Positions 1 to 11,764 of a DNA stretch of 64,000 bases are shown here, piece by piece; positions within the stretch are counted from its first letter, which is position 1, and every line of letters begins with the position of its first letter. Made by a program: the position numbers and the translations under genes. This stretch comes from Metellina segmentata (Eukaryota; Arthropoda; Arachnida; Araneae; Tetragnathidae): NCBI GenBank assembly GCA_947359465.1, contig OX375873.1, forward strand, positions 132,138,899-132,202,898, given 5' to 3'. The notes beneath the pieces are model-generated. The model had not been told where the DNA came from and did not search any database. It saw only the letters and a list, made by a program, of their open reading frames with translations.

Positions 1-1057
1 CAACTCACTCCACTCTTTACTTCACCCACAACACCGATTTCAATTCAAGGGGGCTCATGTATGTAACGATTTACTCGGGGTTGAACCCACTTCATTTACG
101 GAACTACTTTCTTACGCGGTACCTGCTCGGAAGGAGGAAACATTTCCCCGAGGGAGATGAGAAAGGAGGTGGGGGAATTCGGATCGGGCGCTGAGAAATA
201 TGAATTGTTTTCCTTTTTTCTGTTATAGATGGTAGCGTGGGCGGTTTTGAGCTTTTCGGTTATGCAAATTAGTCTCTCGCAATCCGTCGCTCCAAATGCA
301 GAATTGTTATTTATAGTCTTCCGATTGAGTGACGGGTAATAAAATTTAAATCAAGCGGCATTTAAAGAAATGATCAGATTCCCCATAAATCACGGAACGG
401 AATTCATGTTTCAAAATTATGCTTCAGTCAGAAATAAAGCCGTGTAACTGAAAAGAAAATCAATTTGTATATCATCAACCTGGGTATACATGTTTGCTCG
501 GGTTCCTACAGAATAACATATACGTAAAATATAAGTAAATTGAGTATGTAAAACAAATGTTATTTTAATTCTGTATAAATGATTCTATTAGATTTGGTTT
601 TGGAAGACGTCCATTTGAACTGCCCAGTCGTATATATGTGTTTTATAAAATCTCTTACACACGGTTAAATATCTTAAATCTTGGTCACGCTCCCTTAAAC
701 ATCATACATTAACTCTAGATTTTCCAGGAAATAATGTTTCGGAGACCCGAACTTTTTAAAACCTAACCTAGTTAAAATTATTCATACTTTTTCAACTATC
801 TACGAATGTTCAAAAAAAGTATGTTCTGTCATGTAAGTCGTGTTTATATGGTGGGTAACTACTGTCTCTGTAAAATTTAAGCTGATGTTGTTCACTTAGT
901 TACTATCTTTCATTTGGTCAACTTAGTGCACCGTCTAGCATGTCTGGGCACTTCACATCCATCGATATGTGAGTACTTCTTAAATCAAACATCATTCATA
1001 TATAGATGGATGTGGATTTTAGCGATATATTTCCTTAAATTTTGTACAATGTTTGGA
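1..1057. other. Anonymous AT-rich DNA, no gene seen
   Basis: I see no supported coding region, RNA gene or recognisable repeat here. The first 220 bases are less AT-rich than the rest, which could mark a conserved non-coding element, but nothing in the sequence proves it. Open frames in this stretch lack codon bias and known motifs. Confidence 0.5.
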
Positions 1058-1136
1058 ACATCTGCATGCAAAAATTCATCGTCTGCATGCAAAACATCTG
1101 CATGCAAAACATCTGCATGTAAAAAAACATCTGCAT
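1058..1136. repeat. Short tandem repeat, about 15-bp unit
   Basis: Five imperfect copies of a unit close to CATCTGCATGCAAAA stand head to tail. The core TGCATGCA is itself a palindrome. The open frame across it is a by-product of the repeat (a Ser-Ala-Cys-Lys run) and not a gene. Confidence 0.8.
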
Positions 1137-1619
1137 ACATTTTTATTTATTCAAGTGTAATTTGTTTTTACTCAATTTTATTTCCACATATTGGTGAAGC
1201 ATGTTATGAACGGAATCTCTCTATATTAAAAAAAAGTTACCGCCGCCGCAAGATTGAAATTTTTGTTGTTTAGCTCCATTCTTAGACGGTTTCCCTAGAA
1301 AGTACTGATCGGAAAAAAATGAAATTAACATGCTTTGTTCTTCATCGTATTCCCTGGATAATTATTAAGATTTTTTTCCGATGCGGCTATTAGTTTAGGT
1401 TTTATTAAGTGTTAAAGTTGAAGAAGTGAAATTTCTTCCGCGAGTGAGCAAAACACATTCAAATTTTCAGTCTTTAGTCGTGAGTTTTTTTTAAGAGTAC
1501 CTCTCAACGTAAATTTTTGCAGCTCGTCGAGTTTTTTTTTTAAATTTAAATTTGGTTCTTGATAATATTTTTTTGAAATTCGGGAAAAATCGGGACATTT
1601 TTGTTACTTTTTTTTAAAA

Positions 1620-2150
1620 CTGCCGTATCTATATCTAATTACTATTAGTTTTTAATTTTTAAAATATCGCAGTATACCTCAGAATATACTCTTTCTTACG
1701 GTACTATTATTTTTGAAATCGGTTAATAATTAAATTGGATGCGATCAAAAGTTCGTTATGCAAAATTCGGAATCTTCGGATATTTTCGCTACTTTTTGTT
1801 AAAACCATTATGTCTACGGCAAAAACCATTATTTTTTAAATTTGAGAACATCACTGAATACACTACATTACACTCTTTCTTATGGTACAATTATTTTTCA
1901 AATTGGTTAATAAACAAAATCGATGCAATTAAAAGTAGGTCATACAATTTTCGGAACTTTCAGATCGTAACTTCCGATACAAAACTAAAATGGTCATATC
2001 TATATAGTATTACTGTTAGTTTTTAATTTTTAAAATATTGCAGTATACCTCACAATGTACTCTTTCTTACGGTACAATTATTTTTAAAATTGGTTCATAA
2101 ATAAATTCGATGCAATCAAAAGTTGGTGACACAAATTTCGTATTTTTCAG
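1620..2150. repeat. Tandem repeat, three diverged copies of about 185 bp
   Basis: The block with GCAGTATACCTCA, CTCTTTCTTACGGTAC and GATGCAATCAAAAGT recurs with anchors at about 1739, 1920 and 2110, so the spacing is 181-190 bp. It lies inside the left arm of the foldback structure. Confidence 0.75.
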
Positions 2151-2465
2151 TTCGCATAGCTGGTTTCGCAAACAGTAGTGGGTTGCATTTTCGACTATGG
2201 GGTTTGCCAGATATCAAATTTATCATAGCAACAATTGCCATAAAAACGATTTCTTTTTATTTGGCGAGGAAAAAGGCTCGCTTTTTTCCCTCTGTTCTCA
2301 AGACAGTTTACCGACAAAGTACAATCGTAAAGTTTTGATATTAACACTGTTTACTTAAAATTGTACAGAGAACAAGATACAGAAGATTTTTTACTGATGC
2401 GGCTATTAGTTTAGGGTGCATTAAGTGTTAAAGCAAAAAAAAGTGAAATCAATTGCGAAAGAAGT

Positions 2466-2562
2466 ATTGGTTTGAGAAAGCAAACCAAACGGGATTGCGT
2501 AGCAATCCCCGGGGTCGGCGAGCGTAAGCGAGCAGGGCGCGAAGCCCTCGCTGTGACGTCAT
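2466..2562. repeat. Hairpin-string repeat, copy A
   Basis: This copy contains GGGATTGC-GTA-GCAATCCC, then GGCGAGCGTAAGCGAGC, then an AGGGC/GCCCT hairpin, and ends in CTGTGACGTCATG with a perfect TGACGTCA at 2554-2561. It is one of at least five diverged copies in the foldback interior. Confidence 0.8.
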
Positions 2563-2626
2563 GTACCGGAAAGTGAAATCAGCATAATACGAATTATTCA
2601 GATAGTTTCACTCTGTAAAAGGAATG

Positions 2627-2710
2627 TTGGTTTGCGAAGCAAACCAAATGGGATTGCGCAGCAATCCCCGGGGGTTGGCGAGCGTAAGCGAGCAGGGGGC
2701 GGAGCCCCCT
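2627..2710. repeat. Hairpin-string repeat, best copy (B)
   Basis: Three perfect hairpins follow each other. Positions 2627-2647 have a 9-bp stem and loop GAA. Positions 2650-2668 have an 8-bp stem and loop GCA. Positions 2694-2710 have a 7-bp stem and loop GGA. Between the last two lies GAGCGTAAGCGA, which can form a GC-closed four-base loop flanked by G-A mismatches. All three perfect loops are of the GC-GNA-GC kind, known as unusually stable DNA mini-hairpins. No protein is encoded. Confidence 0.85.
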
Positions 2711-3797
2711 AGTAAATAAAAAAAAACACTGTTACATGTGCTCCATTCATTGTGTTTCTTGTTAAGAGAGTTTGTGTCCACAGAGTATCAGTCACTAAAA
2801 CTTTTGCTAGCTGCGTCCTCGATTGTGGTGTATGTTACTAATTTGCACGTTCTTTTCCCACCCGCGTTTTTTTTTTTTATTCCGCTTAAGCAACGGTTTC
2901 CGGAAAGCGGAGCCGTTATCTAGCAGCCGTAATGTCGCTGTGGATGACGTCACTAAAATGTTGTTTGTACACACAGATGGTGTTGGAGGTTTCCTAGAGA
3001 GCGTTGTTTGTGAGCTTAAAGAAAATTATAGCGGATCCGCCATTTGCATGACGATTGTCATAGCGGTTTCAAACAGTTAGGGGAATGTTTTTTCTGTTGT
3101 AGCAGCAACATTTCATTTCCTGCCCCAAATAATTCGAGTAAAGGGAAGCAAATCAAACAAAATTTTTTGACTGGCATTGTTTAGTTCTTATTCTTAAAAT
3201 TGGGATAGTTTAAGATCGATTGAAAATTTTAGCGGATTTTAAATCAGCGTAAAATCCTAAGCTAGATCGATACTAAAAACAGATTTATTATTTAATTACT
3301 TACCATTTGTTTATTTCATTATTTATTAAATAATTAACTATTTATTTAAAGAAAATCACGTTTAAGTGATCGATCTGGTGTAAAATATTCCGCAGATTTA
3401 AATCCGTTGAAATTTTTACTCCATCTTTAACGATCGCGAAGATAGAAACTTGGATAAGGAATAAAAAAGTACTTTTGTTTTGTTTCAGGAAATAAATAAA
3501 TCACGACAGCCGTCTGTTTTAGTGGCAGCGGACGACAGGAAAAGTAGCCTAAATTGACACCTCTGGTTTCCGTTCAGACGGCTACTTTGGTACACACGGC
3601 GCATCATGTCGTAGATAACAGCACCGCTTTCTTAGGAAACCGTAACTTTACAGTAGAGTCGACATTTCGCAATCACAAAAAAAAATCGTAATTGCATTAA
3701 TTGTAAACAAGACGCGGAAGATTTTTTACTGAGGCGGCTATTAGTTTAGGTTGCATTAAGAGTTAAAGTAAAAAAAAGGGAAATCACTAAAGGAGGT

Positions 3798-3990
3798 GTC
3801 TTGTTGTGCGTAGCAAACCAAATGGGATTGCGCAGCAATCACAGGAGGTTGGCGATCGTAAGCGAGAAGGGGGCGAAGCCTTCGCTGTGATGTCATGAAC
3901 CGGAAAGTCAAATCAGGATTATACGAATTATTAAGATAGTTTCGTCGTCGAAAGAGTTTGACTCTGCTAAAGAATGTTAATTTCCGAAGC
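3798..3990. repeat. Hairpin-string repeat, copy C, with flank
   Basis: This copy is in the same orientation as A and B, with GATTGC-GCA-GCAATC and GGCGATCGTAAGCGAGA. It is followed by the shared flank GAACCGGAAAGTCAAATCAG and ATACGAATTATT also seen after copy A. The flank shows that the repeat unit is longer than the hairpins alone. Confidence 0.7.
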
Positions 3991-4349
3991 AAACCAATTG
4001 GGATCTAAATAAAGCTCGGCGAAGTGAAAAATTTCAAGATTAGAAGTACTCTTGAAAAAAAAGTAATGACCGAAGACTGAAAATTTATTTGTGTTTTGCT
4101 CACTCGCGTTAGAAATTTCGCTTTTTTTTTTCGAATTTGACACTTAATGTACACTAAACTGATAACCGTATCGAAAAAAAATCTTCTTCATACTGTACAA
4201 TTTTGAACAAGCCATGTAATTTCGTAATTTCCTGATTCGTACTTCCTCGGGAAATCGTATAATCAAGCGAAAAAAGCGAGTTTTCAAACGGATGCGGCGG
4301 TAACTTTTTTTAATAATAAAGGTCTCGACCCCTGCTCGCTTACGCTCAA

Positions 4350-4700
4350 TCTTAAAAATTCGTATAATCCTGATTTGACTTTCCGGTTCATGACGTCCGA
4401 GCGAGAGCTTCGAACCTGCTCGCTTACGCCCTCAAACCCACGGGGATTGCTACGCAATCCCATTTAGTTTGCTTAGCAAACCAACTTTACTTTCACAGAT
4501 ATCCCATTTGATTTGCTTCGCAAACCAACATTCCTTTTCGCAGAGTCAATCTCCTGTGACGACAAAACTAGCTTAATAATTCGGTCCATGAAATCACAGC
4601 AAGGGCTTCGCCCTATGCCCGCTAAAGTTCGTCAACTCCCGGTGATTGCTACTCAATCGCGTTTGGTTTGCTTCGCAAACCAAGACATCTTTCGCAAGTG
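4350..4700. repeat. Hairpin-string repeats, copies D and E, inverted
   Basis: Two copies lie in reverse orientation to A-C. About 4365-4480 has CTTTCCGGTTCATGACGTC and GGGGATTGC-TAC-GCAATCCC. About 4500-4690 has two TTTGCTTCGCAAA hairpins. They mirror copies A-C and belong to the right half of the foldback structure. Confidence 0.7.
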
Positions 4701-5525
4701 ATTTCCCTTTTTTATAACGTAACACTCAATGTACCCTAAACTAATAGCAGCTTCAGTAAAAAACCTTCTCCTTCTTGTTTCCTGTACAATTTTAAATACG
4801 TTGTGCTAATCTCGTAATTTTCTTATCTGTACTTTCTCCTTAAACCTTCTGAGAACAGAGTGAAAAAGCGAGCCTTTTTCCTCGCCAAATAAAAAAAATC
4901 GTTTTTATGGTACTTGTTGCTACGATAAAAAAATTTTGTTCCGTAAGAAAGAGTACATTCTAAGGAATCCCTCGATGTTTTCAAATTTAAAAACTAATTT
5001 AAAAAGATAAAGATATGACTGTTTTAACAAAAAAATAATAAAAACGTCTCGATTTTTCCAGAATTTCAAAAAATATTATCAGGAACCAAATTGAAATTTC
5101 TTAAAATACTCAACAAGCTGCAAAAATTAACATTACGAGGTACTCTAAAAAAATTACGACTGAAGATTGAAAATTTGTACGTTTTTCGAGCACTCGCGTT
5201 AGAAATTTTGACACTTAATAAACCCTAAACTAATTGCCAAACCGTAAAAAAATCTTTAAAATTGTCAAGGGAACACGATGAAGAGCAAACCATGTTAATT
5301 TCGTAATTTTCTGATCCGTACTTTCTTGGGGAACCGTCAAAGAATCGAGCAAAACAACACAGCGACAGCGGCTGCTGCGGCGGTGGTAAGTTTTTTTTAA
5401 TATAGAGAGATATAGAGAAATGTGAAGACACACGCACATACCCTCGCCTCGACTTGCCAACAACCGGCGTTTTTCCCGCGCAGAGTTCGGCAGAGAACAA
5501 AAGAGACTGAATGATACCTGACATG

Positions 5526-5566
5526 GGATCTGCAGACGGCGGAAATGTTACGCCGTCTGCAGATCC
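5526..5566. repeat. Perfect 16-bp-stem hairpin
   Basis: GGATCTGCAGACGGCG (5526-5541) and its exact reverse complement (5551-5566) are separated by nine bases. It lies just outside the right end of the foldback structure and could be a terminal hairpin of it or of a neighbouring element. No U-tract follows, so a bacterial-type terminator is not the reading. Confidence 0.8.
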
Positions 5567-6110
5567 AGCTAGGCATAGACGCTAAACTTTTAACGAACAT
5601 GTGTTATTTGCAGCAAACAGTGTGTTTTCGACCTCATACTACATTGATATCTTATATGATAGTTTTACTGATAACCTACTTACTACTTTTGTAGTCATTA
5701 TATTATATTTATACGATTTTAAAAAGCGAAAACATTTGGGTTTGTAATGAATTTATAAATAATTTTTCCCGGCCCTAAATTAATGGAACCTTAGCCAGGT
5801 ATTGTATAAAGTAAAGGGGTTTGAGATTAAGGAAAGTTGTCTGCTCATGATAATTATCTTGGCAGCCTGGAATCACGTTGTTCTTGTGTTTTCAATCACG
5901 ATTTGTCGTGAATACGTCTTTAAATTCGGTTCGGTATAGGAAGTCTCTACGAAAACTACCGACCAAAATTGGTCAGATTTGTCACGCTTTATCAATCATG
6001 TAAACTATAAATGATAGCCGAATGGAACGAGGTAATGAAGGGGGGTGTCTTTGTCAGTACATAATTGACTATTTAAGATAGAAACAATCTATTATGTGAC
6101 GGACAACCAG
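5567..6110. other. Anonymous DNA, nothing recognised
   Basis: This is an AT-rich stretch without a supported frame, RNA gene or repeat that I can name. Confidence 0.5.
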
Positions 6111-6114
6111 AAAC

Positions 6115-6773
6115 CTTTTTTGTTTAACCGAAAAATGGTAAATGTTACTGTCATATCACAATTAGAGGATCACTGATTTCAAATAGTCCAAACATTAATG
6201 CATTTTGTGTATCTCCAACTTTGCGTTGGGTCGTAGTTTAAGACGATTTTGTTTAACCGAAATATGGCAACAGTCATCGTCAAATCATATTTAAAGGATC
6301 GCATATTTCAAATAGTCCAAACATTAATGCAATTTGTAACTTTACCTTAGGTCGTATTTGAAGACCGTTTTTTTTAAAAACCAAAATAGGGCAACAGTCA
6401 TCGTCAAATCACAATTAAAGGAGCATCGATTTCAAATATATCAAACATTAATGCAATTTGTATACCTGTAACTTCACCTTATGTCGTATTTGAAGACCGT
6501 TTTGTTTAACCGAAATATGGCAACAGTCATAGTCAAATCATATTTATAGGATTGCAGATTTCAAATAGTCCAAATATTAATGCAATTTGTATATCTGTAA
6601 TATCTTTAATATATCTTTACCTTAGGTCGTATTTGAAGACCGTTTTGCTTAACCAAAATGTGGCAACAGTCATCGTCAAATCACAATTAAAGGAGCATCG
6701 ATATCAAATATTCCAAATATTAATGCAGTTTGCATACCTGCAACTTTGCCTTAGGTCGTAGTTGAAGACGATT
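6115..6773. repeat. Tandem repeat, five copies of about 120-145 bp
   Basis: The unit begins with TTTTGTTTAACCGAAATATG and contains GGCAACAGTCATCGTCAAATC, then CCAAACATTAATGCAATTTG, and ends TTAGGTCGTATTTGAAGACCG. Starts are near 6118, 6248, 6367, 6500 and 6642. Unit length varies because of short internal deletions and an insertion in the fourth copy. This is a local satellite with no coding content. Confidence 0.9.
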
Positions 6774-6779
6774 AAAATC

Positions 6780-9700
6780 GACATATTTATGCAGGATGCT
6801 ACTTGACGGATTAAAAATTATTTAAGTGCTTATGAGTTTTCTTGTAAACTATTCTTCACTGTCAAGCATCTTAGAAATTATTGATCTGGAGTGTGTCGGG
6901 GACTGCAATCTGCTCAGAGATGAACAATCCCAACGCCACTGTTCATTTTCTTTTCGACGCCAACTTCTGTTCCCGAGAGAAAAAGGCGACCCTTATTCGC
7001 AACAAATCACAATTAAAGCCCGCGTGATGGAAAACGCACTTTGGGTTCAATTGTCCTATTTCTCGGCAGCGACTTGAGCCACTCCATCTGAAACGGATGA
7101 GCAAGTGTCATCCTCATCTTTTCGATAACTTCCACCCTCCGTCCCAGGGAGGCCAGGAGTAGTCATAAAAGTGCTCACCCTGGAAAGAATTGATACAATG
7201 GTCGATTTTTATGTCTGAGGCCATTCTCTTTCTTTTTTTACGACGGCCCGCTCGGTACTTGCGTGTGAAATTGCTTAATGGGCCGGATATTCCCGATGTT
7301 CATGGCGGAAAATCGAGGGGAAAGTATACGGTGGAGAACTTCGGATCTTTTTTGTCGTTCTCCTTTTCCCCTTTCCCGAAAAAATTTCACTCATTTTTAA
7401 ATTGCTTTGTTTCAAAAGTTCATTTTTCAATCCCACTTTTTCTTTTACGTTGTGGTGATGTATTGCGAGTAATTGAAAAATTTCCCGGTGGAATTGATGG
7501 GTTTGGTTAAGTTAAGATAGATATTTGGAATGGCGTAATGCAGATTTTATGATGCATTTTCATAACCTTGAGTACAGCTGGATTGGATTGGATTTTGGGG
7601 TTTTATGGCGCAAGGTTCAGAAACGAACTAGCTGCACGAAATGCAATACAGGATATGACTCAATAAAAGTATAAGATATTTAAAGATTAAAAGCGTCTAG
7701 GACAAAGATAAAAACTATAATTAAAACATGTAAAATGTATAAATAAGAACAAATATTTTCAAGCAATATTCAGATGTTCACAATTGGAGTTATGTGTAGT
7801 TGTAAAATTTCTTTTCATGAGAGTCTAAATTGAAGCTTTTATTAATGCGATTGAAATGAAAATTATGAACCGAGAGTGAAAAAGTTAACGTTTCTTATGT
7901 TTGATTCACAGCATGCCATCACATTCAAACAATATTTCATGGTTGTATACGCAGAATTTACTTCCATCGGAATATTTACCATGTAAATCGAATGAAATTA
8001 TCATTTCATTATCAAATGAAAAGTTACTACGAAATGTAAATAATGTAGTTCGGTCCTGAACGTTTTATCTCTCTCTATATATATATTTAAATTCAGAATG
8101 TGATACAAAAAAATTATTTATCGGAAGTTATTATAAATCATGTTGTGAATAACTGTAATACATAAGAAAATGGTCATCTTATTTGAATGTTCATAGGAAA
8201 TATTCACAAAAATAAGAGCAAACGTATGAATTGCACCTCACAATTTAAAACCCCTTGTCAAATAATTTTTTAAAAAATTTTAGTGATCAAACACAGATCC
8301 TTTGAGAAAATTTTAATAAATGCTTAGGTAAAGCTGAAGTGTGAAGAGTGAGAAACTTAAGAAAAAATTACAGGATCGTAGTTAATAGTAGAAAAATTAG
8401 AAGTAATTATCTATTCCTCAAATTATTGCTCTCTCCAGAGACAAAGTCGATTTTACGAATCATAGAAATATTGCTAATTAATTGCTCTACACACGATAAT
8501 TTCAATTGTATGGGAATTCAATGTCAAAAATCAACATTTTAATAGAATTGAAGTAATTTTATTTATTTTTTCTTTATAAAGACTTAAAAATGTGGCATTG
8601 TTTCTTTGTCATTCAAACTCCCTCATATAATATGATTTCAATGTAAAAAGGGTTGATTTGTTGGATGATTTGGGTCCAAAAATGAACAAGTTGCAACGAA
8701 AGCAACTTTAAATTAGACCAAATTTTAAGAACTCAAACAATTGACTATGTAAACGGAGTTCCGACCAAAAAGATATAGAAAATCAGCTTTATTGCACATA
8801 AAAAAATCCGCTTTAAGATTTAAGATTGCTTCCATTTCAACATAAATAAACGACGTCCAATTTATTCATGTAATTATTTTATTCCCTACATAGCTTAAAG
8901 TTTAATGGAAATATTTAAACTCTCTATTTGTAATAGTTCAATTATTTTGTACTTACGTAAAATAATACATTTAGAAACTTGAAAATAAATTCAGGTACAT
9001 GCTCAAAGTCTACAGTTGCACCTCATTAATCAAATTACATCAGTCTCACAAGCAAACTGAAAAGAGGTGGAAATAGGAGTCACACTACAACTTAAAATTT
9101 TCTACAAAGAACATTTCTCTTTTAAAACAATAATACAAATGTCTCTATAAAATAAAAGAAACACCCACGTCTCCCACCTTGCCCCTAAATCTTTCCCGTA
9201 CTCTCTAGAACAAAGACACGGCAACAACGAAATAATGCCATTTCCGTCTTGCAAGTTAATCTGTTAAAGTGCCGACTGATTTGTCGATTCCTGACCCAAC
9301 GCTGAAGCTTAGCATTCGGTCCCATAATAGTCCAGGATAAAATGGATGGTTGGTCGGACTTTAATGTATGTGTGGAATGGATATAAATAAATCTCCCGCT
9401 TGAAGAAGACGTCGTGTGAAAATGAAGAAAATGTAATTTTAGCCACTTTGTCGTGTTCAGAATCGCCAAGGGATACATTTGCATAATTCCCGGAGTTCGG
9501 CTGTAGGTTGCATGTTATCCAACATTGCCTTTTCAGAGTGTGCTTCGTTTCGTGCTTACTTTGAGGTGTCTAGCTATTTATTAAGACGAAGCCTTTTTCC
9601 AGACTTTTTTTTTAGGTAGGTGAGAGAGAGGTTATTAAGAAGAAATAAATCATCGAGTATGTCTGAGCGACTTTGATACTGGAAACGACTTTATTTATTT

Positions 9701-10720
9701 CGATAGAACATAAATATGCTGCGAGATCGGGTATATTATTGTGTAAGCTCCCAACGTTTTGAATGATGCTTATAATCACGTCCTGTATTGTTATGTATAT
9801 CTCTTAACATCACTTCGAAAATTAACTAAATTAAACTACTTAAGGTGTACATATACACTAGAAGATTTGTTTTTTACATTTTGACTTTAAAAATCCAGTT
9901 TTTTTTTTACCATAAATAATTGGTGTATTCTTAAAAACATTCTAGGAAGATAAATCAGATTGTACAAATAATTAATTATCTAATTAGGTATAATTAGCAA
10001 ATTAGCGTGTTTTTGAAACATTATATCTCAAATTCTAATTTGTCCAAAAAGACGAATAGTTCCTAACATTATTTTTCATGTTTTGAACCTCCATCAAGAT
10101 GCTAGAAGATATTGTTTTTTAACAATAATTTAATGAAGAAAGCGTAAAAAATTGCTTAAAAAGTTGCATTTTTTCAGGAATTTCAAAATTAATTAAAAAT
10201 TTATTTGTTGACTAAATACTTTGATTGAGATTCAAAACATCCACTGTATGATATAGACCATAATAATACAAAAATAATTATGATAGATGAATTCTCATTG
10301 TGGAGTTCTCACGTTTTGAAGAAGGAATACTATTGCAAAAACGCAGTTCTTCAGTAATCGAGTTTAATGTTCTGGAAACATGTTTCTTCATGGTGACAGT
10401 AGCTAACGAAAACCCTTGTAACTAGAAAACTATTTCGAATATTTCCAAGATCTTGGTATCTTTTTAAAGCTAAGAAATTGGAAACTATTTTGAAACAATG
10501 AAATAAATATTGATATTCTGATCGATTTTCGCGAATTATGGTGCAAACATACACCTTAAGAAACTTTATTTCATTCTTTTGATGTGTGCTTCAATCGTAA
10601 CCCAAAACCAGGGAAACAAGATCACACAAAAGCCGTTATACCTTGTCTTTTCACACTTCGAAGCTTGTGATCAAATAGTTGTTCAAACCCCACTTTTTAA
10701 GGAATGCCATGTCAATTTTG
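6780..10720. other. Anonymous AT-rich DNA with one SINE-like fragment
   Basis: I see no gene. At 7590-7680 a fragment (GGTTTTATGGCGCAAGGTTC and nearby) resembles the tail side of the SINE family found at 22.3, 34.5 and 35.9 kb. The less AT-rich patches at about 6890-7330 and 9180-9490 could be conserved non-coding sequence, but frames there show no motif or coding bias that I can support. Confidence 0.45.
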
Positions 10721-10724
10721 CCAA

Positions 10725-10908
10725 GGTAGGTAGGTATACATTTAATTAAAATCGCACTGGAGCAACAAAACGGGGAAATGGTGATGTTGGAGGACAACAC
10801 CAAATTATTGTGAACCACGGTGAGATAACGAGGTCACACCGGAGCTGGCTCCCTACTCTCCAACCTTCCACACAGCTCCAGTGCGACGTTAATTACAATA
10901 ATACCTAC
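10725..10908 (-). mobile_element. SINE fragment with a second tail in opposite orientation
   Basis: Reading minus, this carries the body and tail of the tRNA-derived SINE family seen at 11765-12075, including the segments equivalent to GGTTCAAAATTACGAGGTGTT and GTTGTGTTGCTCCAGTGCGACGTTAATT. At 10874-10908 a second tail stands in plus orientation, so the ends (GGTAGGTAT and ATACCTACC) form an inverted pair. This is either two SINEs inserted tail to tail or a foldback derivative. Confidence 0.7.
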
Positions 10909-10914
10909 CGAATG

Positions 10915-11100
10915 TTTTCGACGTAATATCTCGTCGATCAAGATAAGTTCAATTTTCCCAATGACGAAACATCTCGTCATCCATGTAAAACCTGTTTTTT
11001 TTTATGACAAGATAAAGATCTGGTCAGTTTTTTTTTAAAGACGAGATATCTACTCCATCCCCGTCTGGTCGATTTCGCTAATGGCGAGATACCACGTTGA
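10915..11100. repeat. ACGAGATATCTCGT-type dispersed repeat, array 1
   Basis: Loose repeats of a unit of about 40-60 bp contain GACGAGATATCT or AATATCTCGTC, followed by GATCTGGTCAGTTT and a CTAATGGCGAGAT version. The same vocabulary (GATCTTGATGACGAG, TCGTCATTAGCAAA, CTGGTCAGATC) recurs at 26.6, 36.6, 37.3, 50.3, 53.0 and 63.2 kb. Confidence 0.65.
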
Positions 11101-11177
11101 GACAACCTTTAGAGAGGTTAATAGAATTTTACATCTTCCGTACCCGTGTTAACGTTGTAGTCTTTGTTCATTCACGG

Positions 11178-11364
11178 AGGGTTGGGAGTTCAAATCCAAC
11201 CAAAGACCGTCGTGTACAAAGAGGGTTGGGAGTTCAAATCCAACCAAAGACCGTCGTGTACAAAGAGGGTTGGGAGTTCAAATCCAACCAAAGACCGTCG
11301 TGTACCCAAAGAGGGTTGGGAGTTCAAATTCAACCAAAGACCATCGTGTACAAAGAGGGTTGGT
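11178..11364 (+). repeat. 44-bp tandem repeat made from a SINE T-arm
   Basis: Copies begin at 11178, 11222, 11266, 11312 and 11356, so the period is 44, with one copy of 46 because of two extra C. Each unit is AGGGTTGGGAGTTCAAATCC followed by AACCAAAGACCGTCGTGTAC and AAAG. GGGAGTTCAAATCCAACC resembles the B-box/T-arm of a tRNA, and the downstream GACCGTCGTGTAC joins to the SINE body in neighbouring copies. So one part of a SINE has been amplified in tandem. The long frames across it are repeat artefacts. Confidence 0.9.
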
Positions 11365-11439
11365 ACAGGTTAAATCTGTTATGACCTCAGATGTCCTCTT
11401 GTTGGCGTGGTGTGGAAGTTTGGAGAGTGGGGTCTCTTA

Positions 11440-11575
11440 ATAGTGCCGTGGTAGCCTAGTTGGAAGAGCAACAAATTAGCAACCGGAGGTTTGCAAGTTC
11501 GAACTCGGTCCAACGAAAGACTGTCGTGTACACGGCGTCTTATGCACGTTAACAACTCTCAGACTGTCGTGGTTT
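11440..11575 (+). mobile_element. tRNA-derived SINE, head region
   Basis: The head has an A-box-like TAGCCTAGTTGG and a B-box-like GAGGTTTGCAAGTTCGAACTC at tRNA-like spacing, then GACTGTCGTGTACACGGCG and ATGCACGTTAACAACTCTCAG, as in related copies. It is truncated before the SINE body and tail. A working tRNA is unlikely because I cannot pair an acceptor stem. Confidence 0.75.
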
Positions 11576-11764
11576 CTGTAATAAAAATCACATGCTAGTT
11601 CAATTTCATTCAGTAAGATTGCTTGTTTCCATTTCCATTCAAGTGATTTACAGTTTTATGTTTAGTAACTATTTATTAGCAATGACAGGACAAACACAAG
11701 TAAAAAGTAAAATAGGCAGATCCATTCCAGTGTGGTCTTTATTCGACCACGTCCCAAATCAATC

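Larger units (their letters stand above)
1217..5410. repeat. Large foldback (long inverted repeat) structure, about 4.2 kb
   Basis: Several blocks on the left recur in reverse complement on the right, in mirrored order. They are 1217-1260 with 5378-5415, 1288-1345 with 5276-5335, 1430-1530 with 5090-5215, 2261-2345 with 4833-4895, and 2398-2460 with 4690-4760. The centre (about 2460-4700) holds several copies of a hairpin-rich motif in both orientations. A further copy of the right-arm sequence lies at about 4030-4330, so the structure is composite. No transposase is visible. Foldback elements and collapsed inverted duplications look like this. The arms are clearly diverged, which argues against a recent assembly artefact. 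Confidence 0.75.

Noticed and set aside
914..1273. 119-codon open frame on plus
   Set aside because: It starts with TTG and runs through a 15-bp tandem repeat, with no family resemblance. It is a by-product of the repeat.
5526..5566. Rho-independent terminator
   Set aside because: The hairpin is perfect, but there is no T-run and the genome is eukaryotic.
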